From: an uncultured Stenotrophomonas sp.
GTDB lineage: Bacteria > Pseudomonadota > Gammaproteobacteria > Xanthomonadales > Xanthomonadaceae
Assembly (NCBI RefSeq): GCF_945952405.1
Contig: NZ_CAMFIA010000012.1
Span: forward strand, 49,360-113,359
DNA: 64,000 bases
Reading direction: 5' to 3'
Shown: positions 24,130-32,176 of the stretch, piece by piece
How positions within the stretch are numbered: position 1 is the first letter of the stretch
Layout: every line of letters begins with the position of its first letter
Notes under the pieces: model-generated
What the model was told of the DNA's origin: nothing
What the model saw: the letters and a program-made list of their open reading frames with translations, nothing else
The model's database searches: none
Translations under genes and position numbers: made by a program

Positions 24130-25293
24130 ATGGCTCAGAAGAAAACCGACCAGACGACACTCAATCCGGATGGTAGTCACGGCGATGACGCGTTCACCGC
24201 CTTTGCCATCTTCAACGACAACGCTGATGACGCAGAAGCCAGGCTGCACGCGCTGGAGACCGGTGCCGGTGGGGTGGGGCAGGACGTGGCAGCCTTGCAG
24301 TTGGGGCTGCAGCAGGAGAGCCAGGCCCGACAGCAGGCGGATACGGCCGAGGCGCTGGCGCGCCAGCAGGCCGATGCTGCCCTGGATCTGCGGGTTGATG
24401 GGCTCCGCGGCCGGATGCTGGGTGACAACGCGCTGATCAACGGCGATTTTGACGTCTGGCAGAGGGGAACATCGTTTACCGCTACGGCGGTATACGGTCC
24501 TGATCGCTGGTTCATCCAGCAGGGCGGTGTGACCGGCCAGTCCTTTGCCAAGAACGCCTTGTCTCTTGGCGACGTCAATTTCCCGGCCAGTGAAAGCAAC
24601 CTTTTCGTCACGCTCACCGGGAACAGCAATGCCAGCGGCGCGCATCAGGTGTTTGAACAACGCGTTGAGGATTGCCGGACCTTCGCAGACGTGCCATCCA
24701 CGCTGAGCTTCAGGGTGTTCAATCCAGGCGCAGCTGGGCGCAAGATCGCCGTTGAGTTTGCGCAGACCTTCGGGGCAGGTGGCTCGGCAACCGTGCTGGG
24801 AATTGCTCCACAGGTGTTCACCTTGGCCGCTGGCCTGAACATCATCACCAAGACCGTTACGCTTCCGTCCATCGCAGGAAAGACGGCAGGTGCAGGTAGT
24901 GCAGCGGTGGTCGCCATCTGGACCACGGCGGGCTCGGATTTCAGTGCGCGCACCGCCGGGCTGGGCTTGCAGACAGGCTCTCTGTACTTCGGAAAAATGA
25001 AGTGGGAAGCCGGGGCGGTGGCAACGCCCTTTGCGCGGCGGCCGCCAGGGGCAGAGTTGCTGCTTTGCTACCGGTATGGGGAGCCCATCGGCCTCATCGC
25101 CGATTCGCAGGGCGCCAACTACACGCCGTATTCCTACAAGGTGCCGAAGCGCGTTGTTCCGACATTGACCGTGCTCGGCAGTTCGATCGCACCGGCGGTA
25201 TTGAACGCGCGGGGCTCCACAACCTGGTTCAGCATGGACGGGCGCGCGCCCACCTCTGTGGCCAGTTACTGCTTTGCCGACGCGGAGCTTTGA
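24130..25293 (+). CDS. Tail fibre / minor tail protein
   Basis: 387 residues from ATG 24130. After a polar start (TLNPDGSHGDDAFTAFAIFN) comes a helical, Gln-rich stalk (about 30-95), then a beta-rich domain beginning NALINGDFDVWQRGTSF. That NGDFDVWQRG motif is common in phage fibre and structural proteins with a jelly-roll-like domain, and the later FGKMKWEAGAVATPF and RRPPGAELLLCYRYGEPIG stretches complete it. It probably forms a side fibre or tip adhesin. Its place right after J and before the 25296 gene fits a fibre module. Confidence 0.82.
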   Translation: MAQKKTDQTTLNPDGSHGDDAFTAFAIFNDNADDAEARLHALETGAGGVGQDVAALQLGLQQESQARQQADTAEALARQQADAALDLRVDGLRGRMLGDNALINGDFDVWQRGTSFTATAVYGPDRWFIQQGGVTGQSFAKNALSLGDVNFPASESNLFVTLTGNSNASGAHQVFEQRVEDCRTFADVPSTLSFRVFNPGAAGRKIAVEFAQTFGAGGSATVLGIAPQVFTLAAGLNIITKTVTLPSIAGKTAGAGSAAVVAIWTTAGSDFSARTAGLGLQTGSLYFGKMKWEAGAVATPFARRPPGAELLLCYRYGEPIGLIADSQGANYTPYSYKVPKRVVPTLTVLGSSIAPAVLNARGSTTWFSMDGRAPTSVASYCFADAEL

Positions 25294-25295
25294 TC

Positions 25296-25766
25296 ATGTA
25301 CCAACTGACTGCAGACCCCTCCGTCGTCTACTGTCCCGAGCGCCAGTCGTGGATCTCCGAGGGCACCTGGTTGTGGGACCAGTACCAGCTCTGGCTGAAA
25401 GAGGGCAACACGCCGGCGCCCATCGGGCCGAGCTATGCGCTCCACTCGCCCGAGCACTTCCGCGCGATCCGCGACCAGGCGTTTACGTGGATGCGCGGCG
25501 CGGCCGTGGCCCGCGGCTATGACAGCATCGAATCGTGCGCCAGCTACTACAACAGCGGCGTGAGCCGGTATCGCCTCGAGGCGCGGGCGATGGTGGCCTG
25601 GCGCGATGCCGTGAACCAGCAACTGGAGCAGCTGGTGCTGGCGCCGCCGACGGGCATCGAGACCTGGGACCAGGTGCGAGCGCTGCTGCCCCAGCCGGAG
25701 GCCTTCGCCTGGCCCGAGAGGGCCGAGCTGCCGCTGGAGACCGGGAGCCCTGCCGTAGTTCTCTAA
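25296..25766 (+). CDS. Hypothetical protein of fibre module
   Basis: 156 residues from ATG 25296 with GGAG upstream. The sequence is rich in Trp and Tyr (SWISEGTWLWDQYQLWL) and has a helical middle part (EHFRAIRDQAFTWMRG, RLEARAMVAWRDAVNQQ). Small proteins of this kind follow fibre genes in several phages; a fibre assembly chaperone is possible but not shown. It lies three bases after the fibre gene. Its stop overlaps the end of the convergent SRAP remnant. Confidence 0.75.
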   Translation: MYQLTADPSVVYCPERQSWISEGTWLWDQYQLWLKEGNTPAPIGPSYALHSPEHFRAIRDQAFTWMRGAAVARGYDSIESCASYYNSGVSRYRLEARAMVAWRDAVNQQLEQLVLAPPTGIETWDQVRALLPQPEAFAWPERAELPLETGSPAVVL

Positions 25767-25972
25767 GCCACCTGTTGCAGCAGGTCCTCTCGGTTGTTCC
25801 GCGGCGTGTTCAATGCGCAGCTGAAGTGGTACTCCACCGTGGCCGGCGGCTTGCTGGCCGCCATCCACTCATCGATCTGGCCGATCTGCAGCCACACAGG
25901 CATGCGGTCGTGGACGTCGGCCGAAACGCTGCTGCTGTCCCCCTCACCTGGAGAAGTGACCCTATGGGCGCC
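25763..25972 (-). pseudogene. C-terminal remnant of an SRAP (YedK/HMCES-like) gene
   Basis: Read on the complement, this stretch encodes ADVHDRMPVWLQIGQIDEWM followed by a YHFSCALNTPRNNREDLL segment and a stop. The HDRMPV motif and the V/L-N-x-PRN-x C-terminus are hallmarks of SOS-response-associated peptidase domain proteins, which crosslink to abasic sites in DNA. The catalytic N-terminal Cys, the core domain and part of the segment between the two motifs are absent, and an in-frame stop lies just upstream at about 25973. It is a decayed cargo gene. Such genes are often found at the end of tail modules in related prophages (recollection). Confidence 0.65.
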
Positions 25973-26099
25973 TCATTTCGACTGGAGTAATCTACTCCCG
26001 GACAGTCAGGCCTCGGAACAAGTAGGAAGACTGGCCTCGCTTGAGGCGTATGCGCCAACTACCTATCAATGCCGCGAAGCTAAAGGTTATGAGTGACAT

Positions 26100-26897
26100 A
26101 TGGAAGAACGTCCAGTCCCCATGAACTCTCTTGCCCTGACTCTCGATACCATTTCCAGTGGCACTCCATGCGCCATTCCCAAGAGTTGGCTGCAGGGGCG
26201 TACGGCCTATGGAGGTCTTTCCGCAGCGATGGCATTGCAGCTGGCGATGAAAGAGCACTCGACGGACTTGCCCCCGTTGCGAACAGCTCAGATATCGTTC
26301 ATCGGCCCGGTCACGGAGTCAGTCTGTTTCCGGACGGAGGTGCTGCGCCGAGGAAAGTCGGTAACTCAAATCGGTGTTGATGGGCATGTGGCGGATGCAT
26401 TAGCCGTGAGGGCGTCCTTCTGCTTTGCTGCGGAACGTCAAAGTGCCATCCATCACATGCGCGCTCAGCGCCCAGACGTAGGCCCGCCGTCGGACTACGA
26501 CAAATCTATCGCTTGGGCGAACCCGCCTGGATTCTTTCAAAACTTCGATGTTCGATTCGTTGGAGAATCGCTCCCCGATTCATCGTCCACCGTCCCTGAA
26601 CTTCTGGCCTGGGTGCGGCTTCGTGATGCCGATGGCATAAGAGCAGAGGTCGCCCTCATGGCGACGGGGGATTCTTTGCCGCCGGCAGCGATGGCAATGT
26701 TTGCCGGCCCAACCCCAATAAGTTCGATGAACTGGACAATCGACTTGGTTGGCCCTGCAGGAACGCCGGGATGGCTCTTGCTTCGATCACGCAGCCTAGC
26801 TGCTTCGAATGGATATTCATTCCAACTAATGGAGATCTGGGACGTTCACGGCAATTTGGTCATGTTGAGCACGCAGACCGTTGCAGTCTTTGGCTGA
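26100..26897 (+). CDS. Thioesterase-superfamily protein (TesB-like double hotdog), phage cargo
   Basis: 265 residues from ATG 26100; ATG 26121 is also possible. WLQGRTAYGGLSAAMALQLA and LRTAQISFIGPVTESVCFRT match the N-terminal hotdog domain of acyl-CoA thioesterase II-like proteins, and the C-terminal half (RFVGESLPDSSSTVPELLAW, PAAMAMFAGPTPISSMNWTI) the second. The enzyme would hydrolyse acyl-CoA thioesters in the cytoplasm. It is unrelated to virion assembly and richer in AT than the tail genes, so it is moron cargo that may alter lysogen lipid metabolism. Substrate unknown. Confidence 0.78.
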   Translation: MEERPVPMNSLALTLDTISSGTPCAIPKSWLQGRTAYGGLSAAMALQLAMKEHSTDLPPLRTAQISFIGPVTESVCFRTEVLRRGKSVTQIGVDGHVADALAVRASFCFAAERQSAIHHMRAQRPDVGPPSDYDKSIAWANPPGFFQNFDVRFVGESLPDSSSTVPELLAWVRLRDADGIRAEVALMATGDSLPPAAMAMFAGPTPISSMNWTIDLVGPAGTPGWLLLRSRSLAASNGYSFQLMEIWDVHGNLVMLSTQTVAVFG

Positions 26898-26927
26898 ACC
26901 CTTTGCAGTCGCTGCTTAAGCAGCGCT

Positions 26928-27134
26928 TCAAGCAGCGCGGTGGCGGCGCACGTGCAGTGGACAGAGGGTAGGGCTCTGGCCATAGTCAAAGCTGGCCAGT
27001 AGACGTGCCCAGTAAGCATCCTCAACGTACTGATCAGCCGTGATAGCCCCGCCAGCCGTGCCCGGGGCGTGCAGGAACCGGGGAAACTGTGACAACGATC
27101 CGGCGGCCTCAACATGACGCTTACGCCGCCAGGT
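26928..27134 (-). pseudogene. Coding-like fragment of unknown origin
   Basis: The complement is open for 69 codons with protein-like composition, including SQFPRFLHAPGTAGGA and TADQYVEDAYWARLLASFDY, and ends in TGA at 26928-26930. No start codon with a ribosome binding site and an upstream stop at about 27135 suggest the remains of a gene rather than an intact one. No family recognised. The region also contains the palindrome GCTGCTTAAGCAGC near 26911. Confidence 0.25.
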
Positions 27135-27171
27135 CTACGTTCGGGGTCCCCAGATGAGCCCGGAGTAGGTC

Positions 27172-27600
27172 ATGCCCAACAGGGCGGTGGTGTTTGTCAG
27201 CGAGGCCCATGGCGGGCTGAGTCAGGCTCGCCTGTCAACGATCATGGCCGATGCCGAGCGCTTCAACCGCAATGCAGGGGTAACTGGCATTACGCTGTTC
27301 GACGGGCGGCGTTTCCTTTCCTATATGGAGGGGCCGCCAGATGGCCTTGATGTCGCATTCTCCAGAGCGGTCGGGGCAACGAGCCATTCGGGATTGATCG
27401 AGATTGCGCGTGGGCGGGTAGGGCAGCGACGCCTGCCGTACTGGCCAATGCGATCGCTTCCGGTGCAGCCCGATGAGCTTAAGGCGTTGGCCTTGGCGGA
27501 CTGGACCAGCTTCACGCAGCGTGGAGGCAGGGATGGGACACCCCTGACGGCTATGGATCTCCTTGTGGCATACGTAGAGCCCTACGCGATCGCAGCGTAG
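27172..27600 (+). CDS. BLUF-domain protein lacking the photoactive Tyr and Gln (phage cargo)
   Basis: 142 residues, one BLUF fold covering residues 1-95. FNRNAGVTGITLFDG, MEGPPDG and the later YWPM keep the flavin-site Asn, the EGP turn and the Trp-x-Met pair. But the first strand reads AVVFVS with Phe where the photochemical Tyr should be (codon TTT), and FLSYMEG has Ser where the essential Gln should be (codon TCC). The host BLUF protein at 34569 keeps both. The domain should still fold and may bind flavin but is not expected to run the normal light reaction. The tail after residue 95 is short and helical. Its own effector is not evident. Confidence 0.85.
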   Translation: MPNRAVVFVSEAHGGLSQARLSTIMADAERFNRNAGVTGITLFDGRRFLSYMEGPPDGLDVAFSRAVGATSHSGLIEIARGRVGQRRLPYWPMRSLPVQPDELKALALADWTSFTQRGGRDGTPLTAMDLLVAYVEPYAIAA

Positions 27601-27678
27601 GGAAGTGCTAAGCCCGGCTGCGCTGCTTGGCTGCGGCTTGTTCGGCGCACCTAGAGTGCGGCCTTGCAGGAAACGGTG

Positions 27679-27957
27679 TCAGCGCCTGTTGGCAGATTCA
27701 TGCTCGATCTGTTCGCTCAGCAGCGCCAATGCTTGCTGGAAGGCAGCACTGAAGATCGCACTGCCGTTGCCGGCATGCACGTCAGCAATTCCTGGTAGCA
27801 GCGCGCTCCAACTTCCATGCAGGTTCGTCGGATCAGGGTGGGTGATGATCAACGCTCTGAGGCCGTACTCAAGGGCCTTGATGTAGCCTCTCTGGGCCTC
27901 GAGATCAGTCTCGCAGGCTTCTAAGCGATCGAGAATTGCAGCAGTTGTGATCGTCAT
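27679..27957 (-). CDS. Hypothetical helical prophage protein
   Basis: 92 residues from the ATG at 27957: MTITTAAILDRLEACETDLE then LEYGLRALIITHPDPTNLHG and a helical C-terminus (FSAAFQQALALLSEQIEHE). The N-terminal part looks like a short coiled coil. An open frame upstream to 28116 crosses the 82-bp promoter repeat of the divergent 28115 gene and is rejected. The gene is convergent with the BLUF-like gene. No family recognised. Confidence 0.6.
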   Translation of the reverse strand: MTITTAAILDRLEACETDLEAQRGYIKALEYGLRALIITHPDPTNLHGSWSALLPGIADVHAGNGSAIFSAAFQQALALLSEQIEHESANRR

Positions 27958-28037
27958 GATTTTCGAAGGCGGCCACCTATGGGGCGTTGAGAATAGTCTG
28001 CGCGTGCCTCTACCCGTGTAAATCGCGCGTCGCGCCT

Positions 28038-28119
28038 GCACCGATTCCGAACGATTCAGGCTGGTCGCCGCCGCGTTCGCAGGATCTGCGACTGCCGGCT
28101 GTATTCTCGCGACCATGCT
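28038..28119 (+). repeat. 82-bp upstream repeat, copy A (promoter/operator with palindrome)
   Basis: About 85 % identical to 30874-30955. Both contain the 15-bp palindrome TCGCAG-N3-CTGCGA (here 28077-28091) and a -10-like TATTCT (28102-28107) that ends seven bases before the ATG at 28115, so transcription should start at or next to the start codon. The two downstream genes are unrelated. Confidence 0.75.
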
Positions 28120-28459
28120 GCTTCCCCAAGACTTTTACTGGACGACGCTGTCAGCCAGCCGGACAAACGACCCCTTGACCGTGATCGCCTCCCACGGGGT
28201 GTGGGTAGTGGCCATGGCCCAGCGCGTGAACGACGGCATCTGGATAGCCTCGCTTGACCGGCATCGGCACGGGCCTGGCGGTCCGTTCCGGTGTTGCACA
28301 AACTATGAGCAGGGCCGAGCTGGTGCCGAACTGTGGGTGGTCAGGCATGAAGAGCGATTGCGGGAGGACGTAGCAAAGATCCTTGCGTGGCAGGATCGGG
28401 TCCGGGGGAACTGGCTGGCCAAGACCGACCTGGACCCGCCTTTTGGCTGGATGGGATAA
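28115..28459 (+). CDS. Hypothetical prophage protein, probably leaderless mRNA
   Basis: 114 residues. LLPQDFYWTTLSASRTNDPL, then GVWVVAMAQRVNDGIWIASL and a C-terminal helix (ERLREDVAKILAWQDRVRGN). It looks like a small alpha/beta protein of a type common in Xanthomonad prophages, with no known function. There is no ribosome binding site; a -10-like box ends seven bases before the ATG, which suggests a leaderless transcript controlled from the palindrome at 28077-28091. Confidence 0.72.
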   Translation: MLLPQDFYWTTLSASRTNDPLTVIASHGVWVVAMAQRVNDGIWIASLDRHRHGPGGPFRCCTNYEQGRAGAELWVVRHEERLREDVAKILAWQDRVRGNWLAKTDLDPPFGWMG

Positions 28460-28582
28460 GCCCCGGCAAGGCCACGAGAGGTCGCGGAAATCCGTTCCGC
28501 AAAATTCCCATACCCCTTGCGGCGCAATGCTGTTGAGGTTCAGTTTTGCACACTGAAGCGGAACGAATTCCAGTGTAGCTAG

Positions 28583-29100
28583 TTGAAAGATGCGGTGGCG
28601 CCGAGCCAGCAGCTGCTCCCATGCTTCGATCATTACCCATTCTTCCCGCAGCTTCAGGAGATCGGTGCGAACCAGTTCAGACTGACGCTGTGGACGAACA
28701 CGCCCGCGCGCCTGCAGGGCTGGGCCTACGTGTTCGATCGCCCTCCAACGAGGATGCGCAGTATCTCGCATTGTGGGATGCGAACGGCCATCTGACGTAT
28801 GCGCTGGGCTCCAAGCCCATGCGGATCATCGGTGTGGGCGGCGTCTTTCCCAATGGCGGTATGGAAGAGGACAGGTTTCCTGACTTCACGGGCAAGACGG
28901 TCGCCGGAGTGATCTGCGCGCCGGCCACCAGCACGTTCCAGAACAGTTTCACCGTGATGGGAATCGGAAACGGGCAGGGCATCAGTGGGAAACACGGCCT
29001 GTTCGGCAACGCCATCACCATTCCGAAGATAGGAACCGGCGGCTCGCCCAACCAGGCCGTGGTCGGGATCGTGATGGCGGTCGACGTAACGAATTACTGA
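28583..29100 (+). pseudogene. Frameshifted phage structural (fibre-like) gene fragment
   Basis: Two frames join into one protein-like sequence. The first gives LQEIGANQFRLTLWTNTPAR and WAYVFDRP, then near 28748 a -1 step is needed to continue with SNEDAQYLALWDANGHLTYA and the long tail ending MAVDVTNY at 29100. A one-base deletion around CCCTCC would explain this. No start codon with a ribosome binding site lies before the first part. The repeated Gly and beta-type sequence resembles small phage tail or fibre accessory proteins. No gene is seen between 29100 and 29316 apart from a hairpin (29207-29214 with 29229-29236). Confidence 0.5.
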
Positions 29101-29315
29101 TCTGCCGCGACCATGTGACCTGCATATCAGAAGGCCACATGAGGCAGCGCGCTACTACGCATACATCAGCACCGGGCACTGGAACCGACCGCCAATCCGC
29201 AAGTAACACTTCGCCGCCTCAAAGGGCAGCGAAGTGAGGGTCACTTGCAGAGAACTCTTTCGAAATTGCCGGCTAAGGAGCCTGCGTTTCTCAACAACGC
29301 CACTTGAGTCGAAGG

Positions 29316-29777
<462 letters not shown>

Positions 29778-29793
29778 CAGAAATCCTTTCTGG

Positions 29794-30684
29794 TTATTGG
29801 CAGCAGTTCCTGTAAATTTCATCCGCACGTCTGATAGCCGCCTGCTGCTGGGCGGGGCTCAGTTCCTCACTGTACATATCGAGCAATTTTTCCGAGAACG
29901 CTGACGGCATCGCCTTTCTCGCCGCTAGATAGTAGGCGTAGGCCTCGGTGGGATTTTTTTCAACAATGATTCCGCTTGTGTTTGCGCGGCCTAGTGCCAC
30001 CAGAGCATCTACGCTACCCTGACTCGCCGCAGTGTTTAGGAATGACGCAGCATCCTTCTTCCATTCAACTACGGCTTCAGGGTTTCGTATGGCAGCGTCT
30101 GATCCGCCGAATGCTGACTGGGTGTCGGTGGCATAAAGCAGCATTGCTTCCACGGAACCCTGCTGTGCTGCTTTGAGTAGCCATTTGCCGGGTACGTTCA
30201 GCGCTGAGTCTTTCAGCAGCGAGGAGCACTCTTTTAACCTTTGATCTGATGATTCTAGTGAGCTCATTTGATCCGATTTGGCCAAAAGGAGAGCGGCCGA
30301 CTGAATTTCGTCGGGCGATCCTGCGTTTCGACAGTCCAAGGTGGCTAGATATATCTCGAAGGTTGCCGTGCTGTCGCCAGCGTCCGATGCACCTATACGA
30401 GAGAGGATGAAGTCTCTTGCATTGCCACTGGGGCGAAATGCGCCGCTACGGGATATGGCAAATGCTTTCGGGCCCAACGGCTGGACGACCTTCGCGTCAA
30501 CCTTTCGCTGGGATATAAGAGATGTGTAGGGCTTCTGTCCGTCGCCGTGCAGAATCGCCGACCGTGTACCTTCGGTCTCGACTTGTTCGGCGCTAGCGTG
30601 GCGCTTTGAACTCCCAAGAGTGAGCGCGATAACGCCCGCGGTAGCTGCAAGTACCACAAGAGCTGCGATTAAGGTCTTTTTCAA
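29794..30684 (-). CDS. Membrane-anchored or exported Sel1-like repeat protein (phage cargo)
   Basis: 296 residues from a TTG at 30684 (GGAAAG upstream). An N-terminal hydrophobic helix (KKTLIAALVVLAATAGVIAL) exports or anchors it. After an unassigned domain the C-terminal half has Sel1/TPR-like helical pairs: KWLLKAAQQGSVEAMLLYA and FLNTAASQGSVDALVALG, then NPTEAYAYYLAARKAM. Such repeats mediate protein contacts in the periplasm. GC is far below that of the tail genes, a mark of separate transfer. It heads a likely operon with the polyglycine protein. No partner or activity can be named. Confidence 0.72.
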   Translation of the reverse strand: MKKTLIAALVVLAATAGVIALTLGSSKRHASAEQVETEGTRSAILHGDGQKPYTSLISQRKVDAKVVQPLGPKAFAISRSGAFRPSGNARDFILSRIGASDAGDSTATFEIYLATLDCRNAGSPDEIQSAALLLAKSDQMSSLESSDQRLKECSSLLKDSALNVPGKWLLKAAQQGSVEAMLLYATDTQSAFGGSDAAIRNPEAVVEWKKDAASFLNTAASQGSVDALVALGRANTSGIIVEKNPTEAYAYYLAARKAMPSAFSEKLLDMYSEELSPAQQQAAIRRADEIYRNCCQ

Positions 30685-30729
30685 TTTCTTTCCGCCGAAG
30701 CCAAGCCGTGCCGATTGCTAATTGAAAGC

Positions 30730-30753
30730 TGACAATTGAGTGAGGATTTGTCA
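30730..30753. promoter_or_regulatory. Inverted repeat upstream of Sel1-like gene
   Basis: TGACAA (30730-30735) and TTGTCA (30748-30753) form a perfect inverted repeat with a 12-base spacer in the AT-rich region before the leftward Sel1-like gene. A TTGACA-like -35 overlaps it on the complement, but no convincing -10 was found at standard spacing. Confidence 0.35.
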
Positions 30754-30873
30754 ATCAGTCGATTCTTCGTTGCGTGTAGGGAATTTCCTACTCAATGCAG
30801 CATGCGACTCTGGAACCTCGCGATCTGAAGCTGCAGGCAGCTCAACCCGGGGCGCGTGAGCAGCGCCGCGCCG

Positions 30874-30955
30874 GCACCCATCCCCAACGATTCAGGCAGG
30901 TCGCTGCCGCGTTCGCAGAATCTGCGACGGGCGGTCGTATCCTCCCGGCCATGCT
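30874..30955 (+). repeat. 82-bp upstream repeat, copy B (promoter/operator with palindrome)
   Basis: Second copy of the 28038-28119 element. The palindrome TCGCAG-AAT-CTGCGA lies at 30913-30927 and a -10-like TATCCT at 30938-30943 ends seven bases before the ATG at 30951. Spacing between palindrome, -10 and ATG is identical in both copies. Confidence 0.75.
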
Positions 30956-31484
30956 TCCCTCCCAGGGCTACCAAGGTTTCCGCGTCGCCCCGATCCCCTC
31001 TGGCTGGGTCCAGATTGGGGAGAGCTGGGTGCTGTGGTGGAGCGGTCGACAGATCGCCAACATCAGACGCGGTAAGGATGGCGCTGTGCGCGTGCGCTTG
31101 GATGCCCGGAAGATGGGGCAGGTCAAGGAAATACCAGCCGCCAGCATCGTCCAGGGTAAGCGCTACGCCGAGCGCTGGTGCGCAGCCAGGCTCTACCCGG
31201 AGATGCGCTTACGCGCGGCCGTGGCCCGACTGCTGGACACCACGCCGGCCGAGCCACTCGCACCGCTGCCCGGCCTGCCTCCGACCGAAGAGCAGCAGCA
31301 ACAGGCCCGGCGCCTGGCCGAGGCCGGGACGGTGGAATTGGCGCGAATCAAGGAGGCGCTGGAGCCGCGCCGACCGCTGAAGGAGCCCAAGCCCAGGGCG
31401 AAGGATCCGATGAAGATGTGGGTGGGGGCAGGGCGCGCCGAGCTACGCCGCGGCTATTTGCCGGTAGGTGGTAGCCGCTTGTAG
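30951..31484 (+). CDS. Hypothetical prophage protein, basic, probably leaderless mRNA
   Basis: 177 residues from ATG 30951. An N-terminal beta-type part (FRVAPIPSGWVQIGESWVLW, then WSGRQIANIRRGKDGAVRVR) is followed by LYPEMRLRAAVARLL, a Pro-rich linker and a basic helical C-terminus. The frame continues upstream to 30795, but the shared promoter repeat and -10-like box directly before 30951 place the start there. No known family. Similar small proteins recur near the integrase end of related prophages (recollection). Confidence 0.7.
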   Translation: MLPSQGYQGFRVAPIPSGWVQIGESWVLWWSGRQIANIRRGKDGAVRVRLDARKMGQVKEIPAASIVQGKRYAERWCAARLYPEMRLRAAVARLLDTTPAEPLAPLPGLPPTEEQQQQARRLAEAGTVELARIKEALEPRRPLKEPKPRAKDPMKMWVGAGRAELRRGYLPVGGSRL

Positions 31485-31501
31485 TGGCATGCAGCTAAAG
31501 G

Positions 31502-31663
31502 CTATGAATAGCGGAAATGGGGCTCGTTACGGCCTGCGGCGGCAAAGGCCAGGTGGATTGCCGCTGGCCGGCAGCTACCATCCCGCACAGGCGGGCACAA
31601 GCTCGAACGGACGGCTTGCCCAGCCCGGCTAAGGGCAAGACGCCGACGGCGAAAGCGCTGCAT
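31502..31663 (-). CDS. Possible small Arg-rich protein
   Basis: A 53-codon frame on the complement from ATG 31663 with GAGG six bases upstream, encoding a basic peptide (QRFRRRRLALSRAGQAVRSS) with three Cys in its middle part. It occupies most of the 307-base space between the 30951 gene and the AlpA-like gene. The same DNA has several strong hairpins (31547-31569, 31582-31595, 31615-31639), so a structured RNA is an alternative. Support is weak. Confidence 0.28.
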   Translation of the reverse strand: MQRFRRRRLALSRAGQAVRSSLCPPVRDGSCRPAAIHLAFAAAGRNEPHFRYS

Positions 31664-31796
31664 CTCCGTCCTCTTTTACGCCAGTGACCTCAAATGCATT
31701 GCCGCACAGGGTATTCGAGTCCTAAATTCTCGTGCGCGACAGTGGCAGTATTCTTGGTTAGGCTGATCGCCCCAGCCGTTGTAAACGGGTGTGACT

Positions 31797-32054
31797 ATGA
31801 ACGAACACGATAGCCCGGTTCCCTTTGAGCTCAGGGCGATAAATGCGGACGTAGTAGGCGAACTGCTGGGCTTGACCCGAAGATCCGTGCTGGAGTCGGT
31901 CGCGTGCCGTCCCGACTTCCCTGTCAGGCTGTCGATGCGGCCAGCCACGTGGGTGGCCGGGGAAGTGCTGAGATGGCGAGATAGCCACCGTCCCGGGACA
32001 CTAGCCCGCAGACGGAGAAGCTCGGCGCGGCAGCCCTCCGGCGACGGACAGTAG
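31797..32054 (+). CDS. AlpA/excisionase-like DNA-binding protein
   Basis: 85 residues from ATG 31797 (a GTG at 31791 is possible). The core ADVVGELLGLTRRSVLESVA followed by FPVRLSMRPATWVAGEVLRW is the winged helix-turn-helix pattern of AlpA-type proteins, with the typical W-x-x-x-E-V-x-x-W ending, then a basic tail (RRRRSS). Such proteins act as excisionases or activate integrase genes. It points away from the 30951 gene and is convergent with the integrases, which fits a directionality factor. Confidence 0.7.
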   Translation: MNEHDSPVPFELRAINADVVGELLGLTRRSVLESVACRPDFPVRLSMRPATWVAGEVLRWRDSHRPGTLARRRRSSARQPSGDGQ

Positions 32055-32176
32055 TAAGACCTAGTCGAAGCTGGGCTCCACTGCTGTCTCTGCCACGAAA
32101 GCTAGAGATCGGTCGCATGAGTTCGATGCGATAATATCGCTTTGCTCCAGGCCGTATGGCGGCGAGCTGGCCGACA

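Noticed and set aside
25794-26096. Forward 100-codon frame in the spacer after the fibre module
   Set aside because: The complement carries recognisable SRAP C-terminal motifs, so the forward frame is a shadow of the remnant.
30690-30755. A standard promoter for the Sel1-like gene
   Set aside because: A TTGACA-like -35 exists on the complement but no acceptable -10 was found at 16-18 bases, so only the inverted repeat is reported.
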